In this document: positions 31,467-41,973 of the stretch, one piece after another
Layout: each line of letters starts with the position of its first letter
How positions within the stretch are numbered: the stretch's first letter is position 1
Assembly (NCBI RefSeq): GCF_001661265.1
Contig: NW_017567002.1
Location: 124,001-188,000 of the forward strand
Source: Saitoella complicata NRRL Y-17804
Lineage: Eukaryota > Ascomycota > Saitoellomycetes > Saitoellales > Saitoellaceae
Length of the DNA stretch: 64,000 nt
Direction: 5' to 3'
The notes under the pieces: generated by a model
Database searches by the model: none
Told to the model about the DNA's origin: nothing
Seen by the model: the letters and a program-made list of their open reading frames with translations, nothing else
Program-made: the position numbers and the translations under genes

Positions 31467-32166
31467 GAATACGGGGCTTTGACTGGCTTGAAACATTGGG
31501 AAGTACAGCGTATCTCGTTGACCCGTGAGAAGGAAGATCCTGGACCACAACGCTATTCTCTCCATGTAGGATGGATCGAGACGAGTTAAAGATGCAACAT
31601 TTACATATCGACTGCTTGCATGTGAGTTCCTGAGCTGCGGTTGTCTGTGACGGTGCAGTTCGGCTGCTTAACGTGTTTGCCGTAAATTGAAGTTAGCAAG
31701 AATCAGGTCAGATATAACCGCTTTGCTTGTTTTTGCCTGCTCTTTGCAATTGTTAATGAGCAAGTCGCAATTTACATTTTCTGTCTGCCGACCTTGGAAG
31801 ACATTTACATCCGCAAAATAAGCTATGCAGCGTCAGAACCGCTATTGGAGGTTTGAACTTCTGCCTGGCTTCTCTCAAAGCGACCCAGCCCCGGACTCGT
31901 GTGGTGTTGCATTCCCACGGCTTACGTTAGCACTGCTCATTATACCTTCGCTCCACCTGTCTCATTTGGTTACAAGAGCGACACGACGAGAGAGTCAATC
32001 GCGACGGTTACAATAGTGTGCAGAGATAATTGAAAGCACACAAACCATTACCCGCAGAGGGTACAGGAGGGTGGACAGAACGGTAACGAAGAAGGAGTTT
32101 GTATAACCATAACTCCAAAAGAATGCAAAACCAAATAATCAGAATAGGGCTTTCGTACCCTTTCTT
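31467..32166. other. 700 bp intergenic region
   Basis: Between the tRNA and the BRX1 locus; moderately AT-rich. No gene, repeat or second tRNA seen. Confidence 0.4.
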
Positions 32167-32647
32167 TTACTCCGAATCACTCAAATCCGCGAAGTCCATC
32201 TCGTCAGCCATCTCATCCGCAGGCAAGTGGTTCACCCTCTTCATAACCTGTGTCTTCGCCTGGCTCTCCGCCCTGTTCCTGTACTTGCTCGCCTTCTGCG
32301 CCTTCAAACTCGCTCTGACCTGGTTGGGCGACATGAACGCCTTGTTCTCATAAATGACCGGACCACCAAACAAACCCTCCAAAACGCAGATAACAGGCAT
32401 GACGAAACGGGGACCAATCTCCAGCAAGGAAAGCTCGCTGGTGTCACCACCCCTTCGCTTCGCCTTGGGATCTTGTTCAGGCGCCCTCGGATAACAGCTG
32501 GCGAAATGGTGGAACCTACCGGTATGTAACAGCCCTCAACGACAGAGCCAAGACCATGTTCTTGATCTTGCAAGACTGGGGCTTGCCATCCTCCTCAACA
32601 GACGCCCTGGACTTCTCTCCGGACTGAAGCTTGTATACGGTAGCCAT
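32167..32647 (-). pseudogene. BRX1: BRX1 ribosome-biogenesis gene lacking its central Brix domain
   Basis: The N-terminal piece (32520-32647) encodes MATVYKLQSGEKSR...LALSLRAVTYR, the start of Brx1. The next piece (32167-32497) encodes its C-terminus: LLEIGPRFVMPVICVLEGLF, GGPVIYENKAFMSPNQVRA and an acidic end. Between them are only 22 nt, which carry a donor (GTAGGT) and an acceptor (GCCAG), and removing them restores the frame to 152 residues; yeast Brx1 has 291. So about 140-190 residues of the RNA-binding Brix core are gone, as though a deletion fused the front of one intron to the end of a later one. Brx1 is essential for 60S assembly, so this is either a dead copy or an assembly collapse. 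Confidence 0.75.
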
Positions 32648-33008
32648 CTCAGATTGTTCTTTTTTGAGGGTATGATTATCTTGCCTCGACACGCACGTCT
32701 TCGATAAAGCTGCAGGTCATGTGAGGACGTTCATGAGAGAGATCATCGGGTTAAGCTCATATGTAGCCAGTAAGTTATCCAGACCTTTCAAATACTATCC
32801 GTTTTGTCTACAATTCTTCATCGGTGCTACTCGTCGAGATGCTACCAGCCAATCACATCGACTCCGTATTAGTCCGAATTCTCCCTGGGCGGACGACCGG
32901 CGCTCTCCACAATTGAAGTCGCATTTCGACGCACGCCTCCAGATATCCAACAAATACCCCCCCATCACGGGCTCAACTCTCAAGAGATCCATTCACATTT
33001 CACTCACA
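32648..33008. promoter_or_regulatory. Divergent promoter between BRX1 locus and SDH2
   Basis: 361 bp; no coding frame of note. A CCAATC-like word (AGCCAATCAC) at about 32848 may be a CCAAT-box for respiratory-gene control (Hap complex); this is inference. Confidence 0.4.
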
Positions 33009-33954
33009 ATGTTGGCCTCTACCCGCTCTACTGCTGCCCGCTCTGCGGCTTCCCTCTTGGTACGTCGCCTCTTCTCACCCTTCCGAAGTTGCCACTGGCA
33101 CTTTGTACATTCTCTGTGCAATGTGTGCTAACTGTTTTGTTCTACAGCGTCCCGCAAGCCGTTACATCTCTACTACCCAGCAGCCTCGGATGGCCGAGGT
33201 TGCCTCTTCTACCGCCACCTCTGAGCAGCCTACTCGCGAGCAGGAGCCCCGCTTCAAGACTTTCTCTATCTACCGCTGGAACCCCGACCAGCCCTCCGAG
33301 AAGCCCAAGATGCAGGAGTACAAGGTCGACCTCAACAACTGTGGTCCCATGATTCTCGACGCCTTGATCAAGATCAAGAACGAGCAGGATCCTACTCTTA
33401 CCTTCCGTCGTTCATGCCGTGAGGGTATCTGCGGTTCCTGCGCGATGAACATCGAGGGTGGAAACACTCTTGCCTGCTTGTCCCGTATCAACGTCGACAC
33501 CGCCAAGGAGACCAAGATCTACCCCTTGCCCCACACCTACGTCGTCAAGGACATCGTCCCCGATCTCACCCAGTTCTACAAGCAATACAAGTCTATCCAG
33601 CCATACCTTCAGCGTGACTCCCACCCCGAAGGCCAGGAGAACTTGCAGACAATTGAGGAGCGCAAGAAGCTTGATGGTTTGTACGAGTGTATTCTTTGCG
33701 CGTGTTGTTCGACATCTTGCCCGTCTTACTGGTGGAACTCGGATGAGTACTTGGGTCCTGCGGTTTTGATGCAGGCTTACAGATGGATGGCGGATTCTCG
33801 TGATCAGGCCGGTCCTCAGCGTAAGGCGATGATGCAGAACTCTATGTCTTTGTACAGATGTCACACCATCATGAACTGTGCAAGGACTTGCCCTAAGGGA
33901 TTGAACCCTGGAAAGGCCATCCAGGAGATCAAGAAGTCTTTGGCTTTCGACTAG
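33009..33954 (+). CDS. SDH2: Succinate dehydrogenase iron-sulphur subunit
   Basis: Two exons (33009-33059 and 33148-33954) around an 88-nt intron give 285 residues. Residues 1-30 are a mitochondrial targeting peptide ([20 protein letters not shown]). The 2Fe-2S ligands lie in [20 protein letters not shown], with the fourth ligand in ACLSRIN; the 4Fe-4S and 3Fe-4S ligands lie in [19 protein letters not shown] and [20 protein letters not shown]. The subunit carries electrons from the flavin of Sdh1 to ubiquinone in complex II. Codons are strongly biased. The intron falls in the targeting sequence, a common site. Confidence 0.97.
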
Positions 33955-34325
33955 ACGTGTCGTCGTCATAGTTAGAGGAGACTTGGAGTTGGAGGGCGGA
34001 AAAGAGGAGAGTATATTCAAAGGTAGTGGATGCTGGTACGATGATGAGGAGTTAAACTGTCCTTTCAGCGTGTGTTTTGTTTCGATAGCTGTACTTTACC
34101 CGGTGGTTTCTTTTTGTTTTGCACCTACTATATCTCTGGCCTTGTCAATGCAATTGGGTTTTTATCTATTGGTGGTCCTCTTTCCTGGTTCTCCCTGGGT
34201 TCACGTGCGCTGCATGACCCCACCTCCGCGATTTCCCCACGCTGGACAGCCGATCTCTCGATACCTCTCGATACCTCTCCAGACCTCTTCCTTGGAACAC
34301 CAATTGGCCTCCCATTCAATTGAAA
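33955..34325. other. Intergenic between SDH2 and hydroxyacyl-CoA dehydrogenase
   Basis: 371 bp with the SDH2 3' flank and next promoter; a repeated TCGATACCTCTC (34257-34280, two tandem copies) stands just upstream of the next gene. No gene seen. Confidence 0.4.
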
Positions 34326-35461
34326 ATGGCAGCATCACTCAGGCCTACAAGTCGCCTCCTCCTTACTCTCAACCACATCCAGGGCTCCCAGCGCTCCTTC
34401 AGTGCCACGCGCAATGCCCAGCAGGAGCTCAAGCACATCGGAGTCATCGGAGCTGGCCAAATGGTACGGCGGGTACGGCTGTAGAGTTATGCAAAACAAC
34501 TGACCCTCCATACAGGGTCTCGGTATCGCGTTGGTCGCTGCCCGAGTCGCCAAAATCCCGGTCTCGTTGGTTGACAGTAACCAAGCCTCAATCGACAAGA
34601 GCATGAAGTTCATGGGTTCAAACGTTGTGTCCTGGTATAAAATTATAGAAGAGCTAACGTCTCGAACAGAGAAACTCCTCCAGAAAGATGTCTCCCGCCA
34701 GAAACTCTCGAACTCCGAGGCGGATGAGATTCGATCCCGCATCAAGACATCAACGGACATGTCCTCCGCACTCTCCTCCGCCGACTTCGTAATCGAAGCA
34801 GTCCCCGAGATCCTAGCGCTAAAGCAATCCATCTTCTCCCAACTCGCAGAGATTTGCCCACCTCACGCCATACTTTCTACCAACACCTCCTCCATCGGAA
34901 TCACCAAAATCGCTGCTGCGGCGACGGGTGCCGAGTCAAGGGTGATTGGGTTCCACTTTATGAACCCCGTGCCTGTGAGCAAGGCCGTGGAGGTTATTCG
35001 GGGTATCCAGACAAGCGACGAGACACTCCAGAAGACACTGGAACTAGCAAAGGCGATGGGAAAGAAGCCGTGTACGAGTGTTGACTCGCCCGGGTTTTTG
35101 GCGAACCGGATGTTGATTCCGTATATCAATGAGGCTATTATCTGTCTCGAACAGGTATAACAGAATTGTGAGGATGCCAATATGCGCTGTTAACTGACTG
35201 TTTGCACAGGGCCTCGGCACGAAGGAAGATATTGACAACATCATGACTGGCGGGTGTGCTATGCCCATGGGTCCCCTTGCACTTGCCGACTTCATCGGTC
35301 TCGACACATGTCTCGCCATCGCGAACGTCATTCACAAGGATACTGGTGACACCAAGTACAGACCCAGTATCTTGCTTGCGAAGATGGTTGATGCTGGGTG
35401 GCATGGTGTCAAGAGCGGTAAAGGATTCTATGAGTATGAGAACGGGAGGAAGAAGGAGTAA
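34326..35461 (+). CDS. 3-hydroxybutyryl-CoA (hydroxyacyl-CoA) dehydrogenase, mitochondrial
   Basis: Four exons, 34326-34463, 34516-34615, 34670-35154 and 35210-35461, give 324 residues. The first 35 residues are a likely mitochondrial targeting peptide. The NAD-binding motif [14 protein letters not shown] spans the first junction. The active-site region has [11 protein letters not shown], the catalytic His in [12 protein letters not shown], and the E-x-x-P-type ending [15 protein letters not shown]. The second intron (34616-34669, 54 nt) is stop-free and in frame, so the single open frame overstates the protein; the spliced form gives KFMEKLLQKD, as in homologues. The enzyme oxidises 3-hydroxyacyl-CoA in fatty-acid or butyrate-type degradation. 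Confidence 0.93.
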
Positions 35462-35656
35462 ACGTGGGTGGTAACAAGGAAGTGGTGTAGGATAAACGTC
35501 TCTGTAATACCCTCGATCTTGATCTGATGTACAACACAAACTCTTGCTCGCTCGCGAAATCCCAATGTACCATGTAGAAAAACAAATAAACGCCGTTTTT
35601 GTAAACCCAATTGCAAGATGCCCAACAACAAAACATAACTCACGTACACCCAACAC

Positions 35657-35989
35657 CTACACCTCAGCCGCCTTGATGGCACGAGAATGTCTGTCAACCA
35701 AGACGATCAAATCATCGATCGGCTTGTCATGCGTCTCGAACTCGACCTTCTTTCCATCACTGTAGGTGACGGCCAACGTGGGCTTTTCGATGGAGGTGGA
35801 AGGAAGGATTTTAGTGGTGAGTTTGATGGGGTTGTCGAGGGTTGGCTTGATCTGGGAGACGAAAATCCTGTTCGCTGGTTAGGAAATTGAAGTTGCGACT
35901 TTCTCGGGGAGTGCTTACCTGACAGACTTGGATGTAGGGGAGAAGGGCTGGATAACAGCGTGGACTTGGCGGATGTATTTGGTGATCAT
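35657..35989 (-). CDS. MRPL44: Mitochondrial large-subunit ribosomal protein mL53
   Basis: Two exons (35919-35989 and 35657-35867) with a 51-nt intron give about 93 residues. It begins MITKYIRQVHAVIQPFSPTS and contains RIFVSQIKPTLDNP, TLAVTYSDGKKVEF and VDRHSRAIKAAE, the marks of mL53 (yeast Mrpl44), a thioredoxin-like protein of the mitochondrial ribosome. The acceptor was chosen because it joins SVR to IFVSQ in frame after the AACAG site. Too small for a single-ORF search to show as one piece. Confidence 0.85.
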
Positions 35990-36331
35990 TCTGAGGATAT
36001 TAGGGAGCTGTCGAAAGAGCGTATAGGGTCTTTTGTGCGACTTCTTTTGGTGAATGTCCAAAAGTTCGTACGGTATGAACCGAGGCACGATGATGCAGGG
36101 CCAAAGCAACGGAAGAAGGGATTTGAGATGAGGTTAAGTGGAGAAGTCTAATCATATCTTTAAAGCTACCACAACCTCCGCACTGGTACTTTGGTGTCAT
36201 TTGGCAGTCTTTCCTTTCTGGGTTATCAACGTTACCGACCGAACCAACTTTGTCGCCTTATCCCACGTACGGACACACGTACGGACATACCGTACGTACA
36301 CCAACACAAGCAACGCCCAAGCCCCACCCAA
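35990..36331. promoter_or_regulatory. Divergent promoter between mL53 and Sen34
   Basis: 342 bp. At 36266-36300 the word GTACGGACA/CGTACGTAC recurs (CGTACGGACACACGTACGGACATACCGTACGTAC), a short direct and inverted repeat just upstream of the Sen34 start. No coding frame. Confidence 0.45.
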
Positions 36332-37309
36332 ATGAAGGCCCAGGAAGGGTGCCCATGCCCATGTCCAGCGCCGAATGATCCAGCCAAAGACATTCCACAC
36401 CCTTTTCCAATACACGCCGTTGACTCAAAGTACTTTGTCTACGATGTAGAGAGTGAGTGAACAGTCCATGTCCATGAACATCCAGCTAACCATGTAACAG
36501 TTGTCACCCATCTCCGCATCTCCCACCAAATGTGCGGAGTCCTGATTGGTACTCTCCCTCAAGCACCCCAACAGAATCTCTTCCTCGGTCTACCATTAGA
36601 GCTCATGACCGAGGAAGCCGCTCTCCTCCTTGAACAAGGGCATGCATTTGTGGTGGATGACTGTGTGGCACATCAGACTGCTACTGCCCGTATCCAGGAA
36701 GCAGATCGGGTTGCGTTCTTGGCGGAGCGGGCGGCAGAGACACAGAAGCAGCATGAAGAGTGGTTGGAGAATGAGAGGTTGAAGAGGGAGACATATACGA
36801 AGAAGAAGCCAGGCAAAGAGAAGTCTACAGCAGAACCGAAACAGATCATGGAAGACACGACTGAAGACTCGATGAACCTCTTCAATTCAGCAGCACAAGA
36901 CTCAACTCCCAAAACTCCCACAGAAACAGCACTTGAGCCAAGAGTCATCATTGTCCCTGCCCAATCCACCACACTAACCCACGACCTTCCCACATCATCT
37001 ACAGCAGCACCTCCACAACCAGATCCAGCACGCTATGCACTCTACAAACATCTCCATGCCCGTGGATACTACTCGTCCCCAGGTCTCCGATTTGGAGCAC
37101 ATTATCTGGCATATCCAGGTGATCCACTACGCTATCACTCGCATTTCGTCGCGAATGGGTTGGAGTGGGGTGAGCCTGTGCCGTTGGTGGATGTGGTTGG
37201 AGGTGGAAGGTTGGGAACTGGAGTGAAGAAAGCTTGGTTAATTGGTGGTGAGAATCCAGAGACACAGGAGGGGAGATGTTTCTCTGTGGAATGGGCTGGG
37301 TTTGGATAA
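36332..37309 (+). CDS. SEN34: tRNA-splicing endonuclease catalytic subunit Sen34
   Basis: Two exons (36332-36452 and 36501-37309) give 309 residues. The N-terminal half has RISHQMCGVLIGTLPQAPQQ and a coiled, charged middle. The C-terminal nuclease fold is ALYKHLHARGYYSSPGLRFG, then HYLAYPGDPLRYHSHFVANG, and GTGVKKAWLIGG. The Tyr of YLAYPGDP, the His of YHSHF and the Lys of VKKAW give the catalytic triad that cuts the 3' splice site of pre-tRNA. The Sen2, Sen15 and Sen54 partners are not in the window. The 48-nt intron has a GCTAAC branch. Confidence 0.93.
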
Positions 37310-37389
37310 ATGCATTTGTCACTTTCAGTCTAACGCCAGTGCCTCCAATTACTTCCATGCTATAATAGTTCCAAGTGTCTTGAAACTCC

Positions 37390-39890
37390 TTACCCTCTCG
37401 AACCAGGTCTTCCCGCGTCCTCCCTCCTAATCCACCTCCCACCCTTCTTATTTGCCTCTGCCTCCATCATCTTAAGCCTTTCCATCCGTCTCTTCTCTGC
37501 TTCCTCCTTGTATGTCTTCTCCTCTTGTGTAGTAGGGAAGTCACTCTCCCAGAATCCAGGTGGTGACTTTGCTTTGGGCATAGCCGCCCTATGCCGCGAG
37601 ACCTCCTTCATATGAGCCAGCACCGCCTCCTCTTTGCTCATGAAATCTGGATTGGGAGCTGCCTGTGGTGATGGTGACCGCCATCGAGGAGCGTGGGTGG
37701 GAAGTGGTTGCATTCCAGCCAATTCGTAGAAAGATGTACAACATGGACATCCACTCCCGTGTAACCTCTTCCTCGCCTCTCTTGACCTTTCAACTTCGGC
37801 ATAAGCAAATGGCACACCGTTGTTCACTGCCGGATTGACAACATAATCAGTTACACCCGGCTGGTTGGCCGTCGTTGGCCGTGACACAGATTTCGCACAC
37901 CTCCCACGACCCTTGTTTGTCGCCTCCACTTCTGGACCCAACAATGGCTGCCTTGGCTGCCTTGATGGCCTGTTAGCGGTTCTGTTACGATGAGGCGAAT
38001 AGTTCGGGTCGATGTCAGAGCTAAACTTCTTCAGAGCCGGCGTGTCAACGGCAGCGATTCTCCTCCTCTTGCGTTGACTTGGGGTATCCTCTGGATCTGA
38101 TTCCATACCGGCGTGCTCACCAACATTCGCATCACCAGTGGTAGCTGGCCGCATGCGTTTCACCGTTGGAAAAGCAGGGTGCCGAGCCGCAGCTCGAGGC
38201 GTAGTATTAGCGCCGGGTGCTTCAAGCATATCACGCATATCCTTCTCTGCTTGCAGCTGACTGTCAGAACCAGGGCCTCTCTGACTGAGATGTTCGATGC
38301 CATCCGAACCATCCTCAGCAATAGCAGCAATACCCATTCCTAACCGTGATGCCGACGACGTCGAACGGGGTTGACGAGGGTTTGTCTTAACGTTGCTAAC
38401 TGGGGTAGGAAGCTGTAAAGGTCTCACACCGTGTACTTGCTTTCTGAGTTCATCGGAACCCCGGGGACCGGCAATCCGTGGTTGCACAGTCTTGCTTGCT
38501 GGTCTGGGCGTGATATCCGCATCCACAGGACGACCAGGTGAGGATGAACCCAGCGTGATTGGATTCCACGGAGCTCCTGCCGTCTTTGTGAGGGTTGTGG
38601 CGGCATAAGGACCCACCTCATCCAGATCCGCACTCTCTGGCTCAACCAAGCTACTTCTTCGGGGAAGAACGACATCGGAATCCGGTTCGGGTTTAACCGG
38701 CATGACAAATTGGCTCTCCTCAACGATGATGGCCTTCTGCGCTGGAGGCAAAGAAATTCGGCCTCTGGCAATGTCGCGTTCAAGAGCAAGTGATTGCGGG
38801 TTTCGATAATTCTCTGCACCATCGTCGTCATCCGTGTCTTCAGCGGTCTGATCACTCCCAACACCGGCTCCTCCTGCTTTGGGCGTCCGTTGGGAAGACG
38901 ACACTTGAACATCCTCCATCGGCTCTGCTATCGCTTCTGCCTCTGCCAGCTCCACTGGTGGTAGAGTTGGTGAAGAGCGTGGTGGAGGCGACGAGGGTAA
39001 CATTTGCATGACAGCATTTGGATCATATGTCTTTCCCACTTCACTTATTGGTTCATCTTTACCATGTTCCGATGTTGGTACGGCATCGCCTTCTGCCGTC
39101 TTGGGTTGTTGAGGCGTGTCTCGCAAAGGAGTATCTTCCTGTAACGAACCTTTCTCATTGAGGTACCCACGCTCCCGCATCCACTCATGCCACTTCTTCC
39201 ATGCTCGGCGCTCAGTATGATGCTTCTTCATCGCCAATTCGACAGAATCCTTGTAGTTCAGCATGCGTTGATGCTTCTTGTTGTACTTGTCGACGAGCTG
39301 CTCGTATGCTGCTTTCCAGTCCGCATTATCCGCTGCTGCTGCTTGACCTGACGAAAGCTGCGGTATTGAAGGTAGTGTTGGCAGAGATGGTGGTGGTCGT
39401 GCAGTCCTTGACTTATCCAGCGCAGCCATGCTCTCCTTCAACTCCTTCTCTGCTCTCAGCGTAGCTTGTCTCGACTCCGTCAACATCTTCTCCAGTTGCA
39501 TCACCTTCTCCACTTCATTCTCATAGTCCGTACGGCTATTTTCCAATCTCTGTTCGACATTGTGGACTTGGATCAGATATCCATTTGCGAGAGTGTTCGC
39601 TCGTTCAACCTGTCCGCCCCCGTTCAGCATACATCACTCACATGACTGTCATTAACGTACCTGCTGTCCCCTTTCTTCTAATTCGACCTCTAACCTAGCA
39701 TTCACTTCCCTCAACTCCTTATTCTCCTTCTTCAACTCGCTCAGATCGGCTTTGAACGCTGCCAAGATTGACGTCAGTATTCCTTCCTTCCACGTGCACA
39801 CCTCCAGCACCGATCATGACACTTACCATTCCGTGCTTGAGCGATAACTTGGTCGAAACCTTGTAGCAATGCGTCCTGGGACTCAGCCAT
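37390..39890 (-). CDS. SAE2: CtIP/Sae2/Ctp1 DNA-end resection protein
   Basis: Three exons (39827-39890, 39661-39758 and 37390-39609) give 793 residues. The N-terminal 130 residues are coiled coil (KADLSELKKENKELREVNAR then LENSRTDYENEVEKVMQLEK), as in CtIP tetramerisation. A long low-complexity middle with SP/TP and SQ/TQ sites follows. The C-terminal Sae2 domain shows YAEVERSREARKRLHGSGC, a CPCC zinc-like pair, FYELAG, SRHR and PPGFWESDF. CtIP activates Mre11 to start resection at double-strand breaks and is phosphorylated by CDK at a conserved Thr/Ser near the RHR motif. The 3' end converges on Sen34, 80 bp apart. Confidence 0.93.
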
Positions 39891-40230
39891 GCCTCTCTAA
39901 AAGCCAGTACCCGGTGCTGGCAGGGATTAGGAGGGAAGACGCGACTTGCAGGACGACGCGTTTGTGGCTGAGACTGGGATGTACGTGCGAAATGACAGCC
40001 TGAATGCGCACGTACGGAGCAGCATGGTAGAAAAACGCTGACAGGTTATCGCAACGATATTGTTTTTGGGACATTATCCCGCGTAGCTCCATGGCCACCG
40101 TGATACTCATGACTTCTTCCTCGACCACTCATACTAGTGTTTTACTCCACGTTCTTCTTCTGTATCGTACACCAGCCTCAAGCTTCTTCCTTCTCTTCTC
40201 CTCTGTTCTAATCACCTCAACAGCCTCCTC
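39891..40230. other. Intergenic between Sae2 promoter and Nudix 3' flank
   Basis: 340 bp; both flanking genes lie on the minus strand. No gene recognised. Confidence 0.35.
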
Positions 40231-41713
40231 TCAAGCCGTCAACATTTTCCTCTCCTGCACATACTTCCACCCCTTCCACCCGACCCACCCCAACGCCCCC
40301 GCCCTCATCAACATCGCAACAGCAACAGCCCACCTCACCTTCGCATAATACTCCTTCAAACTCCTCCCGACCCAATTCATATCGCGTGCACTCCTGTACA
40401 CGATATGATCAGCATCCCATCCTGCTGGAGCGCGGGTGCGGCCTAGGTCCATCTGTTTCCACCCTTCTGCTCCGCCTAGGGCTTGGCGGAGAATTGGGGA
40501 AGTGGAGGACAGAGAAGAAGACAGAGGAAAAAGGGCCCTGAGAGGGGAGCAAGATGGGGATACGTACCCTGCCTTTTCGCTGACTGCGCTTGGGTTGAGT
40601 TCACCCTGGGCTTTCCGACGTGCATTCCAGGTGAAGAGCCATAATATCAGTTTCACATCCAGTGCTCCGAACGTTGGAAACATCCATAGCTCTGCGCTTC
40701 TCTTCTCGCTAGGTACTAGGTCCAATAGATCGGTTACCACGCCTAGGGTGATGCCCCAGAGTAAGAGAGGCACGCCTTGAGGCGGTGGAGGGGTGGAATA
40801 GGAAGAATCTGTGGGGCTGAGACGGACGGCACAGAATTGCATTTTGCCGAGCGTTAGGCGGAAGAACGACTGTGCTACTGGTCCGTACTTCCCAGCGAGG
40901 CGAGACGAAACGTCCTTTGTAAGATTAGCGTCAACGCCTATCAAGCCATGGATATTCTGGTAAGACGTACCACATGTTCAGATGTTCGAGCGGATGGCAA
41001 GAGAAGGTTGGTGAGGGGTGCCCAATGTGCCGAGGCAACTTCTGTTGGTTGCAGGTTGAGGGTTGGTGCGGAAGGTGTTGGGAGGATGTACACTGTATCC
41101 CGTTTTAGAATTGTCGATTTCTCGAAAAATATCGAAGGATATACCATATGGACACTGCGTATGCCGAGTCAGCCACGTCTACATAAAGCATTTATCCAGC
41201 ATATACTCACCAAAACCATCAAGACGACCTGTCCCCAACTCGTCGTGACCAATCTCTGATCCAAACCTCCAACATACAGGGCATTCTCTTTCTTCAAGTC
41301 AATGCCGACCTCCTCCCACGTCTCACGCTCTGCGGCTGCGCGGTCAGATTCATCTTCGGGGTCACGTCGGCCTCCTGGACATGCTACGTGGGAAGTCCAG
41401 CGGTCACCCTTTCGTGCAGCGCGTTTGATGAAGAGAAGTTCAGGTGTGCCGTGGGATACCCATTCCTGTATCACCCGTCAGTCGGCGTCTGGAGCCATAT
41501 CCGACGATATGATACCTGCGCAAAGAGCTCCTCATACGAATGAATGCTGTTTGGATCGTAGTCCGAGGGTGGGGGATGCGCGGGATCAGGGCGTACGCGT
41601 AGGATCAACGCAATTGAAGCACGCTTCGGAGTTTCCTTTGGCGATGGAAGGTAATGCTCCTCCCTGCTCGCAATCACATCCAGAGCATTCTTCAAGTCGC
41701 GCATGAGCTGCAT
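40231..41713 (-). CDS. Nudix hydrolase with C-terminal membrane-like extension
   Basis: Five exons (41516-41713, 41211-41465, 41145-41154, 40971-41092 and 40231-40914) give 422 residues. Exon 3 is only 10 nt: it and its flanking introns (56 and 52 nt) have proper GT..AG ends, and it supplies residues CPY in the conserved VLMVLCPYVYILPTP. The Nudix box is GGRRDPEDESDRAAAERETW followed by EEVGIDL (G-x5-E-x7-R-E-x2-E-E-x-G), preceded by HVACP as in CoA-type pyrophosphatases. A domain after it (LNLQPTEVASAHWAPLTNLL, then LLWGITLGVVTDLLDLVPSE) is shared by fungal relatives. The last 60 residues contain a likely transmembrane helix. Substrate unknown; a nucleotide or CoA diphosphate is expected. 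Confidence 0.85.
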
Positions 41714-41973
41714 CCTTGATTGCAACTGGCTGTCCGATCTTCTCTGCAGGGTTTACTGCTACGCGTACGCTGCAGTTACGCGAGAGGCGGAAGGCTGTGT
41801 GCTACTCCACACCAATGCACGCCCACAACCTAAAGTCAACGGCGGTGAGGCATTATTCGGGAACAGCCAACCCGGTCCAGACATTAAACCTCTTCGTTCA
41901 AGAGAGCAATCAGAGCCGAGACAGTGAAGAGCAGCATACTCCCGTAGCATATAGACCACCACATCGACTCGCC

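Noticed and set aside
41716-41973. N-terminal extension of VTC4
   Set aside because: SPX proteins start at the MRFGAQ-type methionine; the upstream frame shows no similarity and covers the divergent promoter.
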